Shown here in pieces: positions 46,034 through 58,072 of a stretch of 64,000 nt of DNA. The stretch spans positions 99,526,772-99,590,771 of the forward strand of contig JBCNJP010000007.1 in assembly GCA_039602395.1 (NCBI GenBank). The letters are read 5' to 3'. The position numbers were made by a program, and so were the translations under genes. The first letter of the stretch is position 1. Each line of letters begins with the position of its first letter. The notes beneath the pieces were generated by a model. That model searched no databases, had not been told where the DNA came from, and saw only the letters and a program-made list of their open reading frames with translations. The DNA comes from Deinandra increscens subsp. villosa. Taxonomy: Eukaryota > Streptophyta > Magnoliopsida > Asterales > Asteraceae.

Positions 46034-47488
46034 AAAGTAGAAAGAACCATGTTATGAAAATATGCCCTGGACTGCAGTGAAAAATAACCCTAAACGGGTC
46101 AACTGTTTCGGGATTTGGTTCATCTGTTTTGCTTACAACATACGTATGTATTGGGGGTTTTGGATCGATGGAGCTCTGTTTCTTAAATTTGATTATATGA
46201 TGCAAATAGTATGATATGATCATCATATTAGGGTGTCCTGTATCTGTTTTTGCCCCCTGCTCCTTTAGTAATTTTAACTGAAAGACTGAAAACATGAATA
46301 TAGGTTTAGAAAGTTGTTATGACTCTGGGTTTGAGTACAGCCATGCAACACACACAGAGCCATTATTATCTCTTTACTTGTGTATCAAATTTATATTTTT
46401 TGAACTGCGAAAAGCCTACATAATATGTAGATGATTTTCAAGATTGGTTATAATCCACAGAACTTATATGGTGTTACTTGTTCTCAATCCGTCTTCGACT
46501 CCTCTCTATCTTTGCGGCTAGCGTGAAGGGTGTTAGGGTGGAGGGGGTGGGAGCGGCTTCCCTCCTCTGGTTAGTGCAGCTTTGCACGGCTAACGCATTT
46601 CCACAACGGTTTCGCAGTTTCAATTTTAAAACTTTTGCAGCTATTGAAAGCCGAATGCTTTGTGTTTTTGCGGCTAGTGCAAGACAATTCATTACATCCC
46701 CTCCATTTAGGCAGGCTAGTCTAGTAGTCTTAAGGTAGTTATGGTGAAAATGAAGTGTCATTTTTTTGTTGGTTTAGGCTTCAAGTTTATAGCTTTAAAA
46801 GAGTATCCGATAAGCCTAGGTTTAGGGTGTTTATGGGTTTCCTGAGAGTTCAAACCAAAAGTTATCCATCACATATATAACACACAAGTTATATGGAACA
46901 TTAACCATGTTACCATGCTAACTACTAACAAGAGAATGGTGGTAGAAATTTAAACTACAACCATTTACCGTTTGTAAGTGTTTAAAAAGATAACATGTAT
47001 AGTTAAAATGTATGGTTTCTGGGTTCAGTAGTTATATAAAACCTAGCGTTATACCAATGTAATTATTTTGTGTGTCTGTTTTATCCTTGCCGTAACGAGC
47101 ATGCTAAAAATCTAGTTATTAACAAAGTTGAGTTACTATGAATAGCAACTTCCATTGAATAATTCACGTGGCTCCGTTTAATTGACGCCATGTGGCAACC
47201 AACGATTTTTTTCTTTATATTTGGCTTTGTAGATAAACGTATATAAACGCAACAAAATTAACATGAGAGCTGGTGTGAAATGAGTAGAGATGTGTAACAC
47301 AAATTTGGTCTTAGGTTCTATATTTGAAGCGTTTGACTTCTAATTTTAACGTAGTTACACAATATTTTTAAATTTCCGTTTTCTTCATATTATGATTTAG
47401 CAATGCAATTGTTTTGTGTAGCCGTGTTACCCTAACAACGCAGGGATAGTAAAACTTAGTTATAATACTATGAAAGAACATATATTAT

Positions 47489-47861
47489 CAGGGCCGGTCC
47501 TAAGGATTTAGGGTCCTGTTCGAGTTTAAAAAAATAGGCCCCACTTGGAAAAATATGCAAACAGAAAAAGTTTTTTAAAAAAGCAAAAAATAAATTATGG
47601 CAATAAACATAAGAAAATTATTGTTTTAAAATGACATTTTAATTTAAATTAAGACCTAAATGCCTAATTATTAAATAACTAATTGGACTATCTTTTTTAA
47701 ATTAGATTATTTCATTAGTTTATGTTTTAATATTTAAAAATTTTATTTAAAAAATAATTATTATAAATATAATATATATAAAAGATTTAAAAAAATATAG
47801 GCCCCTTAAAATGATAGGTCCTGTCCCGTCGCACATCTCGCAAATGCTCAGGGCCCCCACT
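47489..47861. mobile_element. Possible short 'GGGCCGG' element
   Basis: Begins CAGGGCCGGTCC and ends ...CAGGGCCCCCACT, with atatattat on both sides (47480-47488, 47862-47870). The flank is low-complexity and the inverted ends are poor, so this is tentative. The interior mirrors 'ataggcccc' phrases. Confidence 0.35.
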
Positions 47862-47997
47862 ATATATTATTCAGTTATATATATATATATTTGAAGAATT
47901 TAAAAGTTTTAATAATATTGCATACTGTCGTATTGGGAATCGGCCGGTGGTTTGACAATTTAAATATCAAGAATGATGGCGTTTAATTTGCATATAA

Positions 47998-48037
47998 GTT
48001 GAGATGGCCGAGTTGGTCTAAGGCGCCAGATTAAGGT

Positions 48038-48070
<33 letters not shown>

Positions 48071-48078
48071 TCTCAACA
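47998..48078 (+). tRNA. tRNA-Leu (anticodon AAG)
   Basis: 81 nt, intronless. Acceptor arm GTTGAGA/TCTCAAC (7 bp). D arm GCCGAGTTGGTCTAAGGC. Anticodon stem CCAGA/TCTGG around loop TTAAGGT gives anticodon AAG. Long variable arm TCCGAAAGGGC is typical of leucine tRNA. T arm GTGGG TTCAAAT CCCAC; discriminator A. A run of T (48088-48096) follows as a Pol III terminator. No CCA encoded, as expected for a nuclear gene. Confidence 0.96.
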
Positions 48079-48649
48079 TTTATTATTTTTTTTACCGGTT
48101 TGTAAGACTCCGAACCTTATGTCGACTATCAAACACAAATCTGATGGTTTACTTTCAAAATATAAAATATAAAACCAACAACGAATTGAACCAAATATAA
48201 GCCCGTGCACCCATTCAATCCAAGTTTGGTTTTTTCTTCCTGGACGCCACTAAATTTCTGGTGTTTTTATTACATATTTATTTATTTTTCTTGAATTCTT
48301 TTTTTTTTCAATGTCGATATGTTTCCGTTGGCATGGCATGGGCTATGGAAGTATGGATATAGTGTGGACCAAAACAGTTAATGGACTCCTACTATTTATT
48401 ACCTCCTTCCAGCTTGTTTACAACGACCCAAAAATTCAAAATTGCATGTCTCAATCTGTTAGTTTGTTTTCTAGTTATTTGGCATTAAATTTCTATTTGA
48501 ATCTTATGCAACTAAAATTTCACCATTGGCAGAGATATATATCTAAAAATTGAGAGATTAATTTTTCTTTAGAACAAATATAATGTATTCCGGTCACTTG
48601 GAAACATCCTTGATAAATAGATCATCTTTCCGTTCAATAACAAAGCATG

Positions 48650-48800
48650 GTGACCTGGTAGTGGTGCGTATGCTTAGGAGAAAATCCACAACTGAGACAA
48701 CCCCCGGCTCAACTTGAGAAAATAAGCCACATGCGAAACTCGAACCCAAAACCTCCAATTTGAAAAGTTAAGGAGGTATCATTGGGCTGGCTATATGCCA
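48650..48800 (-). repeat. Possible SINE-like (tRNA-derived) remnant
   Basis: Minus strand contains GGGTTCGAGTTTCGC (B-box-like, about 48736-48750) with an upstream CAGCCCAATGATACC stretch that could be a decayed A box. No tail or target duplication identified, so this is weak. Confidence 0.3.
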
Positions 48801-50788
48801 TTTGATAACCGAGAGGTTAATTACCTATGAAAAATTGAAAATTATATATAAAAAAATCTCTCTTTTTAAGGGTATCATTGGGCCATATGTCATCACTTGG
48901 TACCGCGTTATAGGGGGCCTTTTGGGGGATAACGGTGTGGAACACCGCCCTCCTTAGGCGTTTTGCGTTGGCGTTTTGGATTCACGTGAAGAAGTCCACG
49001 GCGTTTTGGGTGGTGTTGTGTGGGTTTCTTCCAATAAAAGCATCACATGTATTTATTTTTATTTTTTTATTTTTGTTTAAACAACTCAACACCACACACC
49101 ACATCACACCATGTATACCACACTTGGTGTTATCGAGTGGTGTTGTCCAGTCAGCTGCCACGTGGCATGATAACACCACCCATAACACCAAGGTATACCA
49201 CATGCCCTAATAGGTCAGTAATTACTAAAAGATTATTTTTATTGGTAAATATTAATCAGTGAAAGTCTATTTTCATTTTTGGGATTGCTTATAAAAACAA
49301 CTTATTGACTTATTTGCTTTTCAAAAAGCTAATAAGTTGTTTTAAATGTTTGGCAACTTGTAAGCATTTTTAGATTTTAGCTTTTCCTATAAGCTAATAA
49401 GTCAGTTTTTATAAGCCAAGATTTTCTGGTTTTTCAAAGCTGTTTATGACTTATTGAGTGTTCAGTTACCATAATGTCCCTCAATTAACTTTATACTTAC
49501 CTAACCTTATACTAACTTAAGCCCATTTTTAGTCATTTTACATATAAAAGGTAAAACAAACAATTTTCAAAAAATAGCTTTTTGTCTTATGGACTTTTCC
49601 CACCACAAAAGCTAATTCAAACATTTTTTTTAAAAACTTATTTTTAAAAAGTCATAAGCTAATAAACACTTCTGACAAAAGAACATTTATTCCCTCAAAT
49701 AAGCAATCTCAAACATTATAGTCTCTTTGCTTGCCAACTCAGTTACCAAAAGATTTTTTCCGTGGGTTAAAATCTATTTTCTAGTAGTGTTCTTTTTTAG
49801 AGGAAGTTTTTTTTTTGTGATTTATAGCAATAGCTAGTTGATGGTAGTTAAATGATATGTTTTACAATAAAATAAAAAAAGTTATTTTTTTGTCAATTCT
49901 TTGTAACGTGTATTATTCTAGAAGATCTTAAGAATTGTTGCGATGACAAAAAATTCTAAGAAAGTGACCTTGATTGGATGATGACTACGACAGTTCATTG
50001 TGGATCAATTCAATGGTATTTCGGATTTGAACCCTAATTGGCAATCTAGGTCTATGGTCCCTTGGATAAGGGGGAAGTGTTTCATATGCGATCTTGCACG
50101 TGATGATGAAAGTTGACATGATGGACATTTTTGGACCCCTAGTTGTGGGCTAAGACAATAATTAGATGTAACATGAAGTACAATTAGGTCTTTACAGAGA
50201 GGGAAAAAAAGAACATAATTTTTATATATTATGATGTTTTGGGCATCTAATTTTATATGTGAAACTGTTGTGGGTGAGGGATGTATATCAAGAGCACACA
50301 CGATTAAGCACCGAAAAAACCAAAAGATGAAGATGATGAACATGAGGTTTGATATGGTTCGGATTAATTTGACCTACATTCATGGGCTGCAAGGGCTGTA
50401 ACAAATAACTTTCTTATTGATTTCCGCATCACTCAATTGTTATGTGGAATTTACAAGTATAAGAATAGATAGAGTTACACATAGAGAACAATGAAATACA
50501 AATGGGTCTCAAAGGTGGCGACAATGGTTAAGTTGATCATCAGTAACTTGATGTGTCGGTGGTAACTTAGTTACCACTGACCGCTAAGTTACTACTGTGA
50601 TCAGTTGTGCTACGATCGGTAGTTGATGCCAGTAGGTTGTCACTAATGTTGTTACTAATAACTAAGTTTCCACTACTGCCACTACTATTCTTAGTTGCTA
50701 CCGATGTCACTTACTATTAATCCTCAACAATCTTAGTTACCATTGATGGCTAGTTTTTTTTTCCCCAACTTCTAGCTTCCAGCACTTC
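48801..50788. other. Intergenic region with MITE-like pieces
   Basis: Two partial inverted-repeat candidates. One is near 48911-49210 (TAGGGGGC...GCCCTA, with ggtgttgt/acaccac inside). The other is near 49278-49712 (GGGATTGCTTAT...ATAAGCAATCTC, interior full of 'aataagt' and 'cttatt'). Neither has a convincing target duplication. 50510-50750 is a low-complexity field of 'actaagttac' and 'gttacca' words. No gene recognised. Confidence 0.4.
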
Positions 50789-50796
50789 ACTAGCTT

Positions 50797-50983
50797 CAGG
50801 GGCGAAGTTTGACTAATAATTTCGCGCGGGCCCGACTTAGTATAATTTTTTTTGATTAATTAAATTGGGCCGAGCTAAGTATATAAAAAAAATTTCGGAC
50901 CGAATAGGTATAAATTGCTACTTCTGAGCGAAAAAACGGGACGAACCCGGACCTAATGCGGCCCTCAAGAAGCTTCACCCCTG
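50797..50983. mobile_element. Short hAT-type MITE
   Basis: 187 bp; ends CAGGGGCGAAGTTT / CAGGGGTGAAGCTT and an 8-bp duplication actagctt / actagctc (50789-50796, 50984-50991). CAGGGG ends with 8-bp duplications are typical of hAT elements. Confidence 0.75.
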
Positions 50984-50991
50984 ACTAGCTC

Positions 50992-51606
50992 TATCTCCTA
51001 AACCCTGCCCCTGAATAGTTGGTTTTGTTGGTGTATTAAATTTATATCGTTAATTATCATATCTTTAAAGTTGAGGGGTGGGGTGGGGGGGGGTTGGTTG
51101 GGGGGGTGGGGGGGGGGTGGGGGTGGTTTAAAATAGTATATTTTTGGATTTTTTATTTATTTTGACCACAAAGTTTTAGGTTATTTATTTTAGATAGCTT
51201 ATTTTGATTTAGCAATTTTTTAGTTACTTCATTTTACCTACGGAACTTTGTTTCTTCATATAAGGATCCCTATTAACTAATAGACGGGAAATTTTAAAAT
51301 AAACTTAAAATCACTCATCCATCATATTCTTTATAATGATCTTTATCTTTAGTGCAAATTATTCTTTTCCTCCTCGTCGTTTGTTAATTTTAACCATTTC
51401 AGTCTAATAGTTTAAACTTTACCATTTCAGTCCCCAATGTTTCATTTTTGTTTCAATTACACCCACTTCACTAACACCATCTAATTTTCTGTTAATTTTT
51501 TATTCTAAAATGACAAAACTACCCATATTATTCAGATGTTACATAAAAGGTCCTTTATGTTTTGTCTAAAGTATACGATTACTCCCTTTCGAGAACACCA
51601 CTAACC
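50992..51606. other. Intergenic region
   Basis: Apart from the G-rich tract, A+T-rich DNA with 'ttatttta' words and no recognisable gene or element. Confidence 0.4.
51076..51126 (+). repeat. G-rich tract with several G-runs
   Basis: Runs of 4-10 G separated by single T or TT (GGGGTGGGGTGGGGGGGG pattern) over about 50 bp. It fits the G-quadruplex pattern many times over. No gene is adjacent. Confidence 0.8.
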
Positions 51607-52073
51607 TAAACTGTCACACCCCGGTAATTATTGTGTCGGGTGCGAGCGAGATGGATCACAGTCAAGATTACATAGAACGACCTCTGGATGATTCAACAAC
51701 TAGAGCTGTTTAAAAAGTTAAGTTAATTCAAAATATGGAGTTTCATTCAAAGTTGCAGCAGAAATAGTAGTGAAAGTATATTTGTCTTAATTGTTACAAA
51801 AACAATCATATTTCAAAAGATTTGAGAACATGACGCCGTTAGGCGTTATGCAATGAAATCTCCAAAAGAGCAGCTCAGTTTGACTATGACTCCAGAATAA
51901 GAAAATGCAGGTCCTAAATGATATGATGTCCTGAATGCAGCACGTTCAATCACCTGAGAATTCATATACTAAAACAAGTCAACATAAAGTTGGTGAGTTC
52001 ACAGGTTTAGATAGCATGCAAGTAAAGTTTGATAAGCAGAGTTTGATATAATCATTCCATCGTTTGACAATTC

Positions 52074-53115
52074 GTTTAGATACTGTTTTATAAATTACCA
52101 TGAACCTTGAATTCCGAAACTAACTGATTACCCACTCATGATACTATGTCCAACAGTACCGCGTGGCCAAATATAACTGTATGTACCCTTTTGACTATTA
52201 ACACGGAGTCAGGATTGGAGCTACCAATCAGAGCAGGGGCGTTAACTCGATAGATCTATCCACGAGTCATCGTTTATGTTTGTAAATTAATCGGATTCAA
52301 TTAATAGTGGGGTTTCATCATATCATGAACAAGCATGATAAACTATGATTTGGACTAGAAAAGATCATGTAATCAATAAGGTAACAGGTAATCTATTTGT
52401 CAGGCAATGATTTATGTTTGTAATGAATTCTCCCCCAAGTATTAAAACAGTTAAATGAAAGGGTCCATGAAAACTCACCTGAATACAAGTAATACAGTAA
52501 GGTAGGCAAGTAAGCAGTCCTATGCAATGTTAAAAGACAACTTAGAACATAGAAATTGGGTTGACATCTAAGCCACTCCAATTTAAAACACAACTTAGAA
52601 CATAGAAATTGGGTTGACATTTAAGCCACTCCAATTTGTTTAGATACTGTTTTATAAATTACCATGAACCTTGAATTCCGAAACTAACTGATTACCCACT
52701 CATGATACTATGTCCAACAGTACCGCATGGCCAAATATAACTGTATGTACCCTTTTGACTATTAACACGGAGTCAGGATTGGAGCTACCAATCAGAGCAG
52801 GGGCGTTAACCCGATAGATCTATCCACGAGTCATCGTTTCTGTTTGTAAATTAATCGGATTCAACTAATAGTGGGGTTTCATCATATCATGAACAATATG
52901 TAATCAATAAGGTAACAGGTAATCTATTTGTCAGGCAATGATTTATGTTTGTAATGAATTATCCCCCAAGTATTAAAACAGTTAAATGAAAGGGGCCGTG
53001 AAAACTCACCTGAATACAAGTAATTCAGTAAGGTAGGCAAGTAAGCAGTCCTCTGCAATGTTAAAAGACAACTTAGAACATAGAAATTGGGTTGACATCT
53101 AAGCCACTCCAATTT
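52074..53115. repeat. Internal tandem duplication in the solo LTR
   Basis: Two copies (52074-52637 and 52638-53115) starting 'gtttagatactgttttataa'. Both contain the 'caatcagagcaggggcgtta' block and a 'gggttgacatctaagccact' block. They differ by a few substitutions and short indels. The similar frames at 52393 and 52924 are copies of this repeat, not genes. Confidence 0.9.
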
Positions 53116-54587
53116 GGTTGGTCAAGTCTTGGTGTTAGGGTAACCCGTTAATGTGATATGACTTTGTTGACCTTAAGGAAATATTTATTGCAAATAAATA
53201 TTTATTACTTGATAATCAAAATATTAATTATATCCACGATAAATATTAGTTTAGAAATAGTTTATACTTCCAAGTGATTATCATATGAGTTCATAAGACC
53301 TTTAAAGGAAGAAACGACAGTTTTAGGTCAAAACGTGCTTTTTTTGCCGGTTTTAGCCGTACTTCATGATTTTTCTAAAAAATGACTATAGAAATTGACC
53401 CAATAATAAATAAACATTTATTTTCATCATAATGGCCATAGGAAATCAGAATGTACAAGTTCAAGTGTTCACTTTTCTAGTTTTGTCGGTTTTGCCGGTA
53501 TGTGTCCGATTTAGCCGGTTTCGATCTTGTGACTCGTTTTAAGGCTTTGTAAACTACCAAAACACTTTGTAAACTCATTATAAGTCATCTAAAGTCCCTA
53601 AAAGTGTTCAAGATCAGTTGTAACCTTTATTTGCATATCTTTACAAAAACGAGGTTTCCGGGCCCGTAAAGTGTCCGATTTTGGTCCCGTTTTCCCCCAA
53701 ATTTAGCTATTTTCAAAAGGGATCTTGTACTAGGGTTTTTATGACTAAAAACATACTTTAAAATCACTTTAGGAGGGGTCAAAGTTTCTGACCTAAATTA
53801 GCCCTAATTTATCTATAGTTTCCGGATCTTTTTAGTAGGTTATTTTTATAGATTTAGCCGTCCAAAGATATCAATAAGTCGTATGGTGCTATCCACAACC
53901 TTCTAACATGTTAAAAATTTCGGACCTAGGGTTCCAAGAGTCATAAATTTCGGATCTAGCGGTTTGTTCATAAAACCAAGGCATATCATACACATACTAG
54001 CATATCAACACATGTTTTTCTATGGATTTGCATAATGTAGCATACAAGGGTTTCAAAATATATGAAATCTCTAGTAGAACCATAATATTTACTAGATCTA
54101 GCAAGAGTATGAATAAACATGTAAGTTATTATCATCATAGAAGAAAATATAAGTTTAAAGTCACCATTTTAACCAAGACTTGATGTAGAAGTGTTAGATG
54201 CATACAAGGGTTTCATCTAACATGAAAATCTAGTAGAAAAGTAAGAAATGAAGTCTACTAACTTGAGAAAACCGAAAATGAGGGTGATGGAGGCTTGATC
54301 TTGCTTCCTTGAGTCTCCTAGTAGCTTTGATCTTCAAGTGTTATAGTGTTTTGATGAAGAAAAGCTAGAGAGAGAGTAGAGAGAGAGAGGGCCGATGGGT
54401 TTGGGGAGAGGGAGAGAAAGAGTGTGTGTTTGATGGTGGGAGGCAAAAGAAAGTGTGTCTAGGGTTTCCTCTTTAAGTTGGTTTATATATGATTGCACAA
54501 AAGAAAGAAAGAAAGAAAGGGTTTGGTTTAAATGGAAAGGTGGTGGTGGCGGTCTGTGGTTCAAACCGTGAGGGAGAGAGGGAGCAA

Positions 54588-54606
54588 GGGGGGGGGGGGG
54601 GGGGGG
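54588..54606 (+). repeat. Poly-G run in the solo LTR
   Basis: Nineteen consecutive G downstream of GA-rich repeats ('gagagaggga', 'aaagaaagaaag'). Its length may be uncertain. Confidence 0.9.
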
Positions 54607-55428
54607 TTCTAGGGAAGCAAGGAGAGGAGGAGAGAAGTCAAAGGGAATCTCTTGTACATGTAGGGTGGGTGTGTAAGAAGTTTTAGGGTGGCTACATGAT
54701 GATTATGTTGGTTCATGGTACAAATGAATAGTGCATGGTTTAATTAGTAGAAGATTAGTAGTAGGTTAAGATAAAGGTGGTGGATTACTACTAGAAATCG
54801 ATTAATGGGAGGTTCGGGTGTCAGGTTTTGATCACGAAAGACGATATGATCAAAGGTGACAATTGGATTTGATCATGCATGGAAATGAATGTGCATGAAA
54901 GATAATAAATCATGGTTGAAGAAAATAAAGGATCCAAGTCTTGTTTAAAGTCAAAGGGTGTTAAATGGTGAAAAACGTTTACGTTGATTGTTTTATATAA
55001 AAACCTAATGGTTTTTCGTTATAAAAATACTAAACGTTAAAATGATTTATTATTTGACGTAATCGGTAAATAAATGGATAAACGTTATCGTTAAATGATT
55101 ATTTTACATCAAATAGTGACATGAACTTTGAACGTATGCAAAATACTACGAAGGTGACGAGATAATATAGAAACTCTTTCTATATTACATCACATATATT
55201 GTTGTGAAATGTTTCTTATTATTGAAGTTCCACCGATCATATATATAATATTCTTGTTTTCAAGGTCGATTGTCGAGATATTAAATTAGGGTTACACCAA
55301 GACTAACGGATAGATGCATATTACGTTATCTACGTTAACCAAAACACAGATTTATGCGCACAGAAACAGTTAATTACACGTATTATTATATGATTTGACT
55401 TAGGAAACTTACGGGTTGTCACATAAAC

Positions 55429-55809
55429 CATCGATTATATCCGGTCAAACACTTATCTCCGGAAAACACCCACTCTCTTCACGATCGACCCTAAACCACC
55501 ACCAAGAATGCTTCGGCAGAACCTTTTCAAGGTTCTAAATCAAACCTTCTCTCACCTCTCAATCTGTTTCAGATCGGTGTCTAATCAATAATTTTTAAGG
55601 TTATAAATCAAAGAAGGCTTCGAGAGACAAGGAATCAAGGGTTTTTTAATTTCGTTTTGCGAAATCTGATTTATTTACCTAATCATGACAAATTTTAAGA
55701 TGAACTTAACATAAAATTAAATAACTAAGTTTCAATTAATTATCAAGTGACCTTTGACCTAACAATGTTTAATGTCTTGATGTAGGATAAGATTTTGGTT
55801 CTTAAATGA
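55429..55809. other. Spacer between solo LTR and Mutator-like element
   Basis: Unique-looking A+T-rich DNA; no gene or repeat recognised. Confidence 0.4.
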
Positions 55810-55818
55810 TAAATATTC

Positions 55819-57262
55819 GGAAAATTGGATTTAAATAATCCCAAGTTTTGTGGGTTGGCTGAGAATAATCCCACTTTCAATAATAACTCTCAATGGTCCC
55901 AACTTTCACCTTATTTATTGATAGTGGTCCGGCCGTTAAAAAAGTTAACGCCGTTAAATTTTTTATGACGTGGCAGCTGATGTGGATATTTATTTATTTT
56001 TCTTTTTCTAAACCACTGCCACATCACCATCTTCATCCCCCATATCAATTTCCACCACCACCACCATCTCCAACCCTCCACCACCTGCAACCCTCCACCA
56101 CCGGTTGGACCAAAAAGGGCCGCGTGCACTCCGACAAACTCCGGTGAACTCAGCCACCAACAACACCCCTTTATTTTTTTCACAACCGAATCCTCCATCG
56201 AAACCGACTATGCCACGTCCTCGCTCCGACGACTCGTACCAGATTCATTACTTCTAGTATTTGTTTCCCCAATTTTAGCCTCAACAACTTTGATAATTGG
56301 TTGAATCTCCTCCTTCCGATCACTATCCTTCAAGCCAAATCTCGCTGCTTTTTCAACCGATTCGTCGTTCATCCGTTTTGAGGTTTTCCAATTCGTCGTT
56401 CATCAGTTTGGAGGTTTTTCAAATCTCGCCGCCTTCTCAACCGATTTGTCGTTCATCGTTCATCTCGCCGCCTCCTGGTTTTGAGATTTTCCGAACAATC
56501 GTTTCGGTCGTAGCTGAAATTGTGATTTAAACAATCGAGGAGACACGGCTCCGGAGATGCATAAATTGTAGAGCCGAAAACCACTTCGAATCTTCCTCCT
56601 CGGGATAATCCTTTATTCCCCTCCGATCTCTCATAATCCGGTTACAAGTTATCTTTCCTTTAAATTGTTGTGATATGCTAGCAAATTGAGTTCAATTCTC
56701 AATCAATCAAACTTTGTTTTCTAACAAATTAAATCATCATCGATGATTCACATCTTGTCATTGTCTTTATTTGCCTATTTATTGTTTTTCGTGTTGTTGT
56801 TTGGATCGAGTGACGGTGTTCAAAATTCGAAAATATGGAAGGTCAATCAAGCACCGGCAAGGCGGTCTCTGTTGTGTTTTTTGGAAATCTGGTAGGTCAA
56901 TCACGCACCGGCTAGCCACCATTATTTCCGGCGAGATCAAATGATGGGAGTGAAGGAGTTTAGTCCAACTAGTGGCGGTGGGTTGCAGGTGGTGGAGGGT
57001 TGCAGATGGTGGTGGTGGTGTGGTGGTGGAATATGATGTAAGGGATGAAGATGGTGATGTGGGAGGGATTTATATAAATTAAAAAAAATAAATATCCACA
57101 TCAGCTGTCACGTCATCAAAAATCTAACGGTGTTAACTTTTTTAACGGCCGGACCACTATCAGAAAATAGGGTGAAAGTTGGGACCACTAAGGGTTATTA
57201 TTTAAAGTGGGATTATTCCCGGCCAACCCACAAAACTTGGGATTATTTATTTCCAATTTTCC
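55819..57262. mobile_element. Mutator-like element with long TIRs
   Basis: Perfect 9-bp target duplication taaatattc (55810-55818, 57263-57271). The inverted repeats are about 180 bp and well conserved (starting GGAAAATTGGA; both contain GGTCCGGCCGTTAAAAAAGT and 'gctgatgtggatattt'). The inner zone continues as (CCA)n on the left and (TGG)n on the right, extending the symmetry. No transposase. The middle (56100-56950) is C/T-rich with 'ctcgccgcct' and 'cgattcgtcgttcatc' repeats and could be captured genic DNA, but I identify no protein. Confidence 0.9.
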
Positions 57263-57444
57263 TAAATATTCAAGATAAAAGAAACAAAAAATGTTGCTAC
57301 AAAAGTTAATTAATATAACCAGTACAGTAAAAAAAAAGTAAGTTACGTTCAGCTAGTTAATATGTCTAACCTATTTAAAGAGTCTAATCTATTTAATAAA
57401 ATGTCTTGATTGGGTTGTACTAAAATTAAATAACTTACTTCCGA

Positions 57445-58072
57445 TGTTTAAAATAAAATTATATAATTTATTAGTTTATTCTGCCAACTCGTTTAACATG
57501 ATTACCGCTTTGTTTAACATAATCACAACTTTTTACAACCCGTTAAATCATTACACCGCCTTTACTACTTGATTATAACCGCTAACCTTTTTTAATTTGT
57601 TAGTCCATTTAACTTGTTTAGATCACATATTAAATAGTTTAGTGTAATTGGATTAGTGTTGATATACTTTTGACATTAATAAATATATATTAATCAATTT
57701 CTACCCGTAGATGTAATATGATTGTCATTCCGCCTAAAAATAAATAGCTAGTAAACTTTAATAAGTGTTATAATTTATTATTCATTCATCAAACATACAA
57801 TACAATATAATGCAATACAAATAAATAAATAAATAAATAATATCCTAAGTAAACAAAATGCCCAAATATTTGTATAACTTTCTTTTCATTTTTTTTAGGG
57901 CTTGATAGTGAGTGGTGGTCTTCTATTTTATCTTTCTTTTTACATAAACTTTATACACCCTAAACTAATATAAGTATTTCTACCATTTTTGTTAAATAAA
58001 AATAAAAAAGAAAATAGAATTAGAAGGTTGAGATGCATCTTCTGAGTGTAGGAAGCTTCTGTTTATTCTTAT
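57445..58072. repeat. Left arm of an inverted duplication (YUCCA 3' end)
   Basis: This stretch recurs in inverted orientation at 61386-62045, with the YUCCA C-terminal codons, the 3' flank, the (AAAT)n repeat and 'ccgctttgtttaacat' words in matching order. The arms are diverged by substitutions and small indels. The intervening 3.3 kb holds the rest of the YUCCA copy and an assembly gap. Confidence 0.85.

Larger units (their letters stand above)
43368..47115 (+). mobile_element. Possible Helitron-like segment
   Basis: Left end A|TCTATATATTATATAAAAG resembles plant Helitron 5' ends. Right end has an imperfect hairpin (cttGCCGTAACGAGCATGC), then AAAAATCTAG|T, matching the CTAG-end/A^T insertion rule. 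It contains a gene fragment at 45457-46033 and a 500-N gap. A related 3'-end-like sequence (CCCTAACAACGCAGGG...CTTAGT) occurs at 47434-47461. Helitrons often capture gene pieces; the boundaries here are my inference. Confidence 0.4.
51612..55423 (-). mobile_element. Solo LTR of a large Ty3/gypsy-type element
   Basis: Begins TGTCACACCCC and ends GGTTGTCACA, the same termini as the LTRs of the intact element at 321-9955, with a perfect 5-bp duplication taaac (51607-51611, 55424-55428). At 3812 bp it is very long for an LTR. No polyprotein, primer-binding site or second LTR is visible inside, so it is best explained as a solo LTR left by LTR-LTR recombination. The strand is inferred from the intact element's terminal pattern. 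The body contains 'ttagccgtact'/'tttgccggt' words and an internal tandem duplication. Confidence 0.75.

Noticed and set aside
48911..49210. Possible TIR element (TAGGGGGC...GCCCTA)
   Set aside because: Inverted ends are short and no matching target duplication was found.
52393..53112. Two similar minus-strand frames (75 and 62 codons)
   Set aside because: They are copies of the internal tandem duplication in the solo LTR, not a gene pair.
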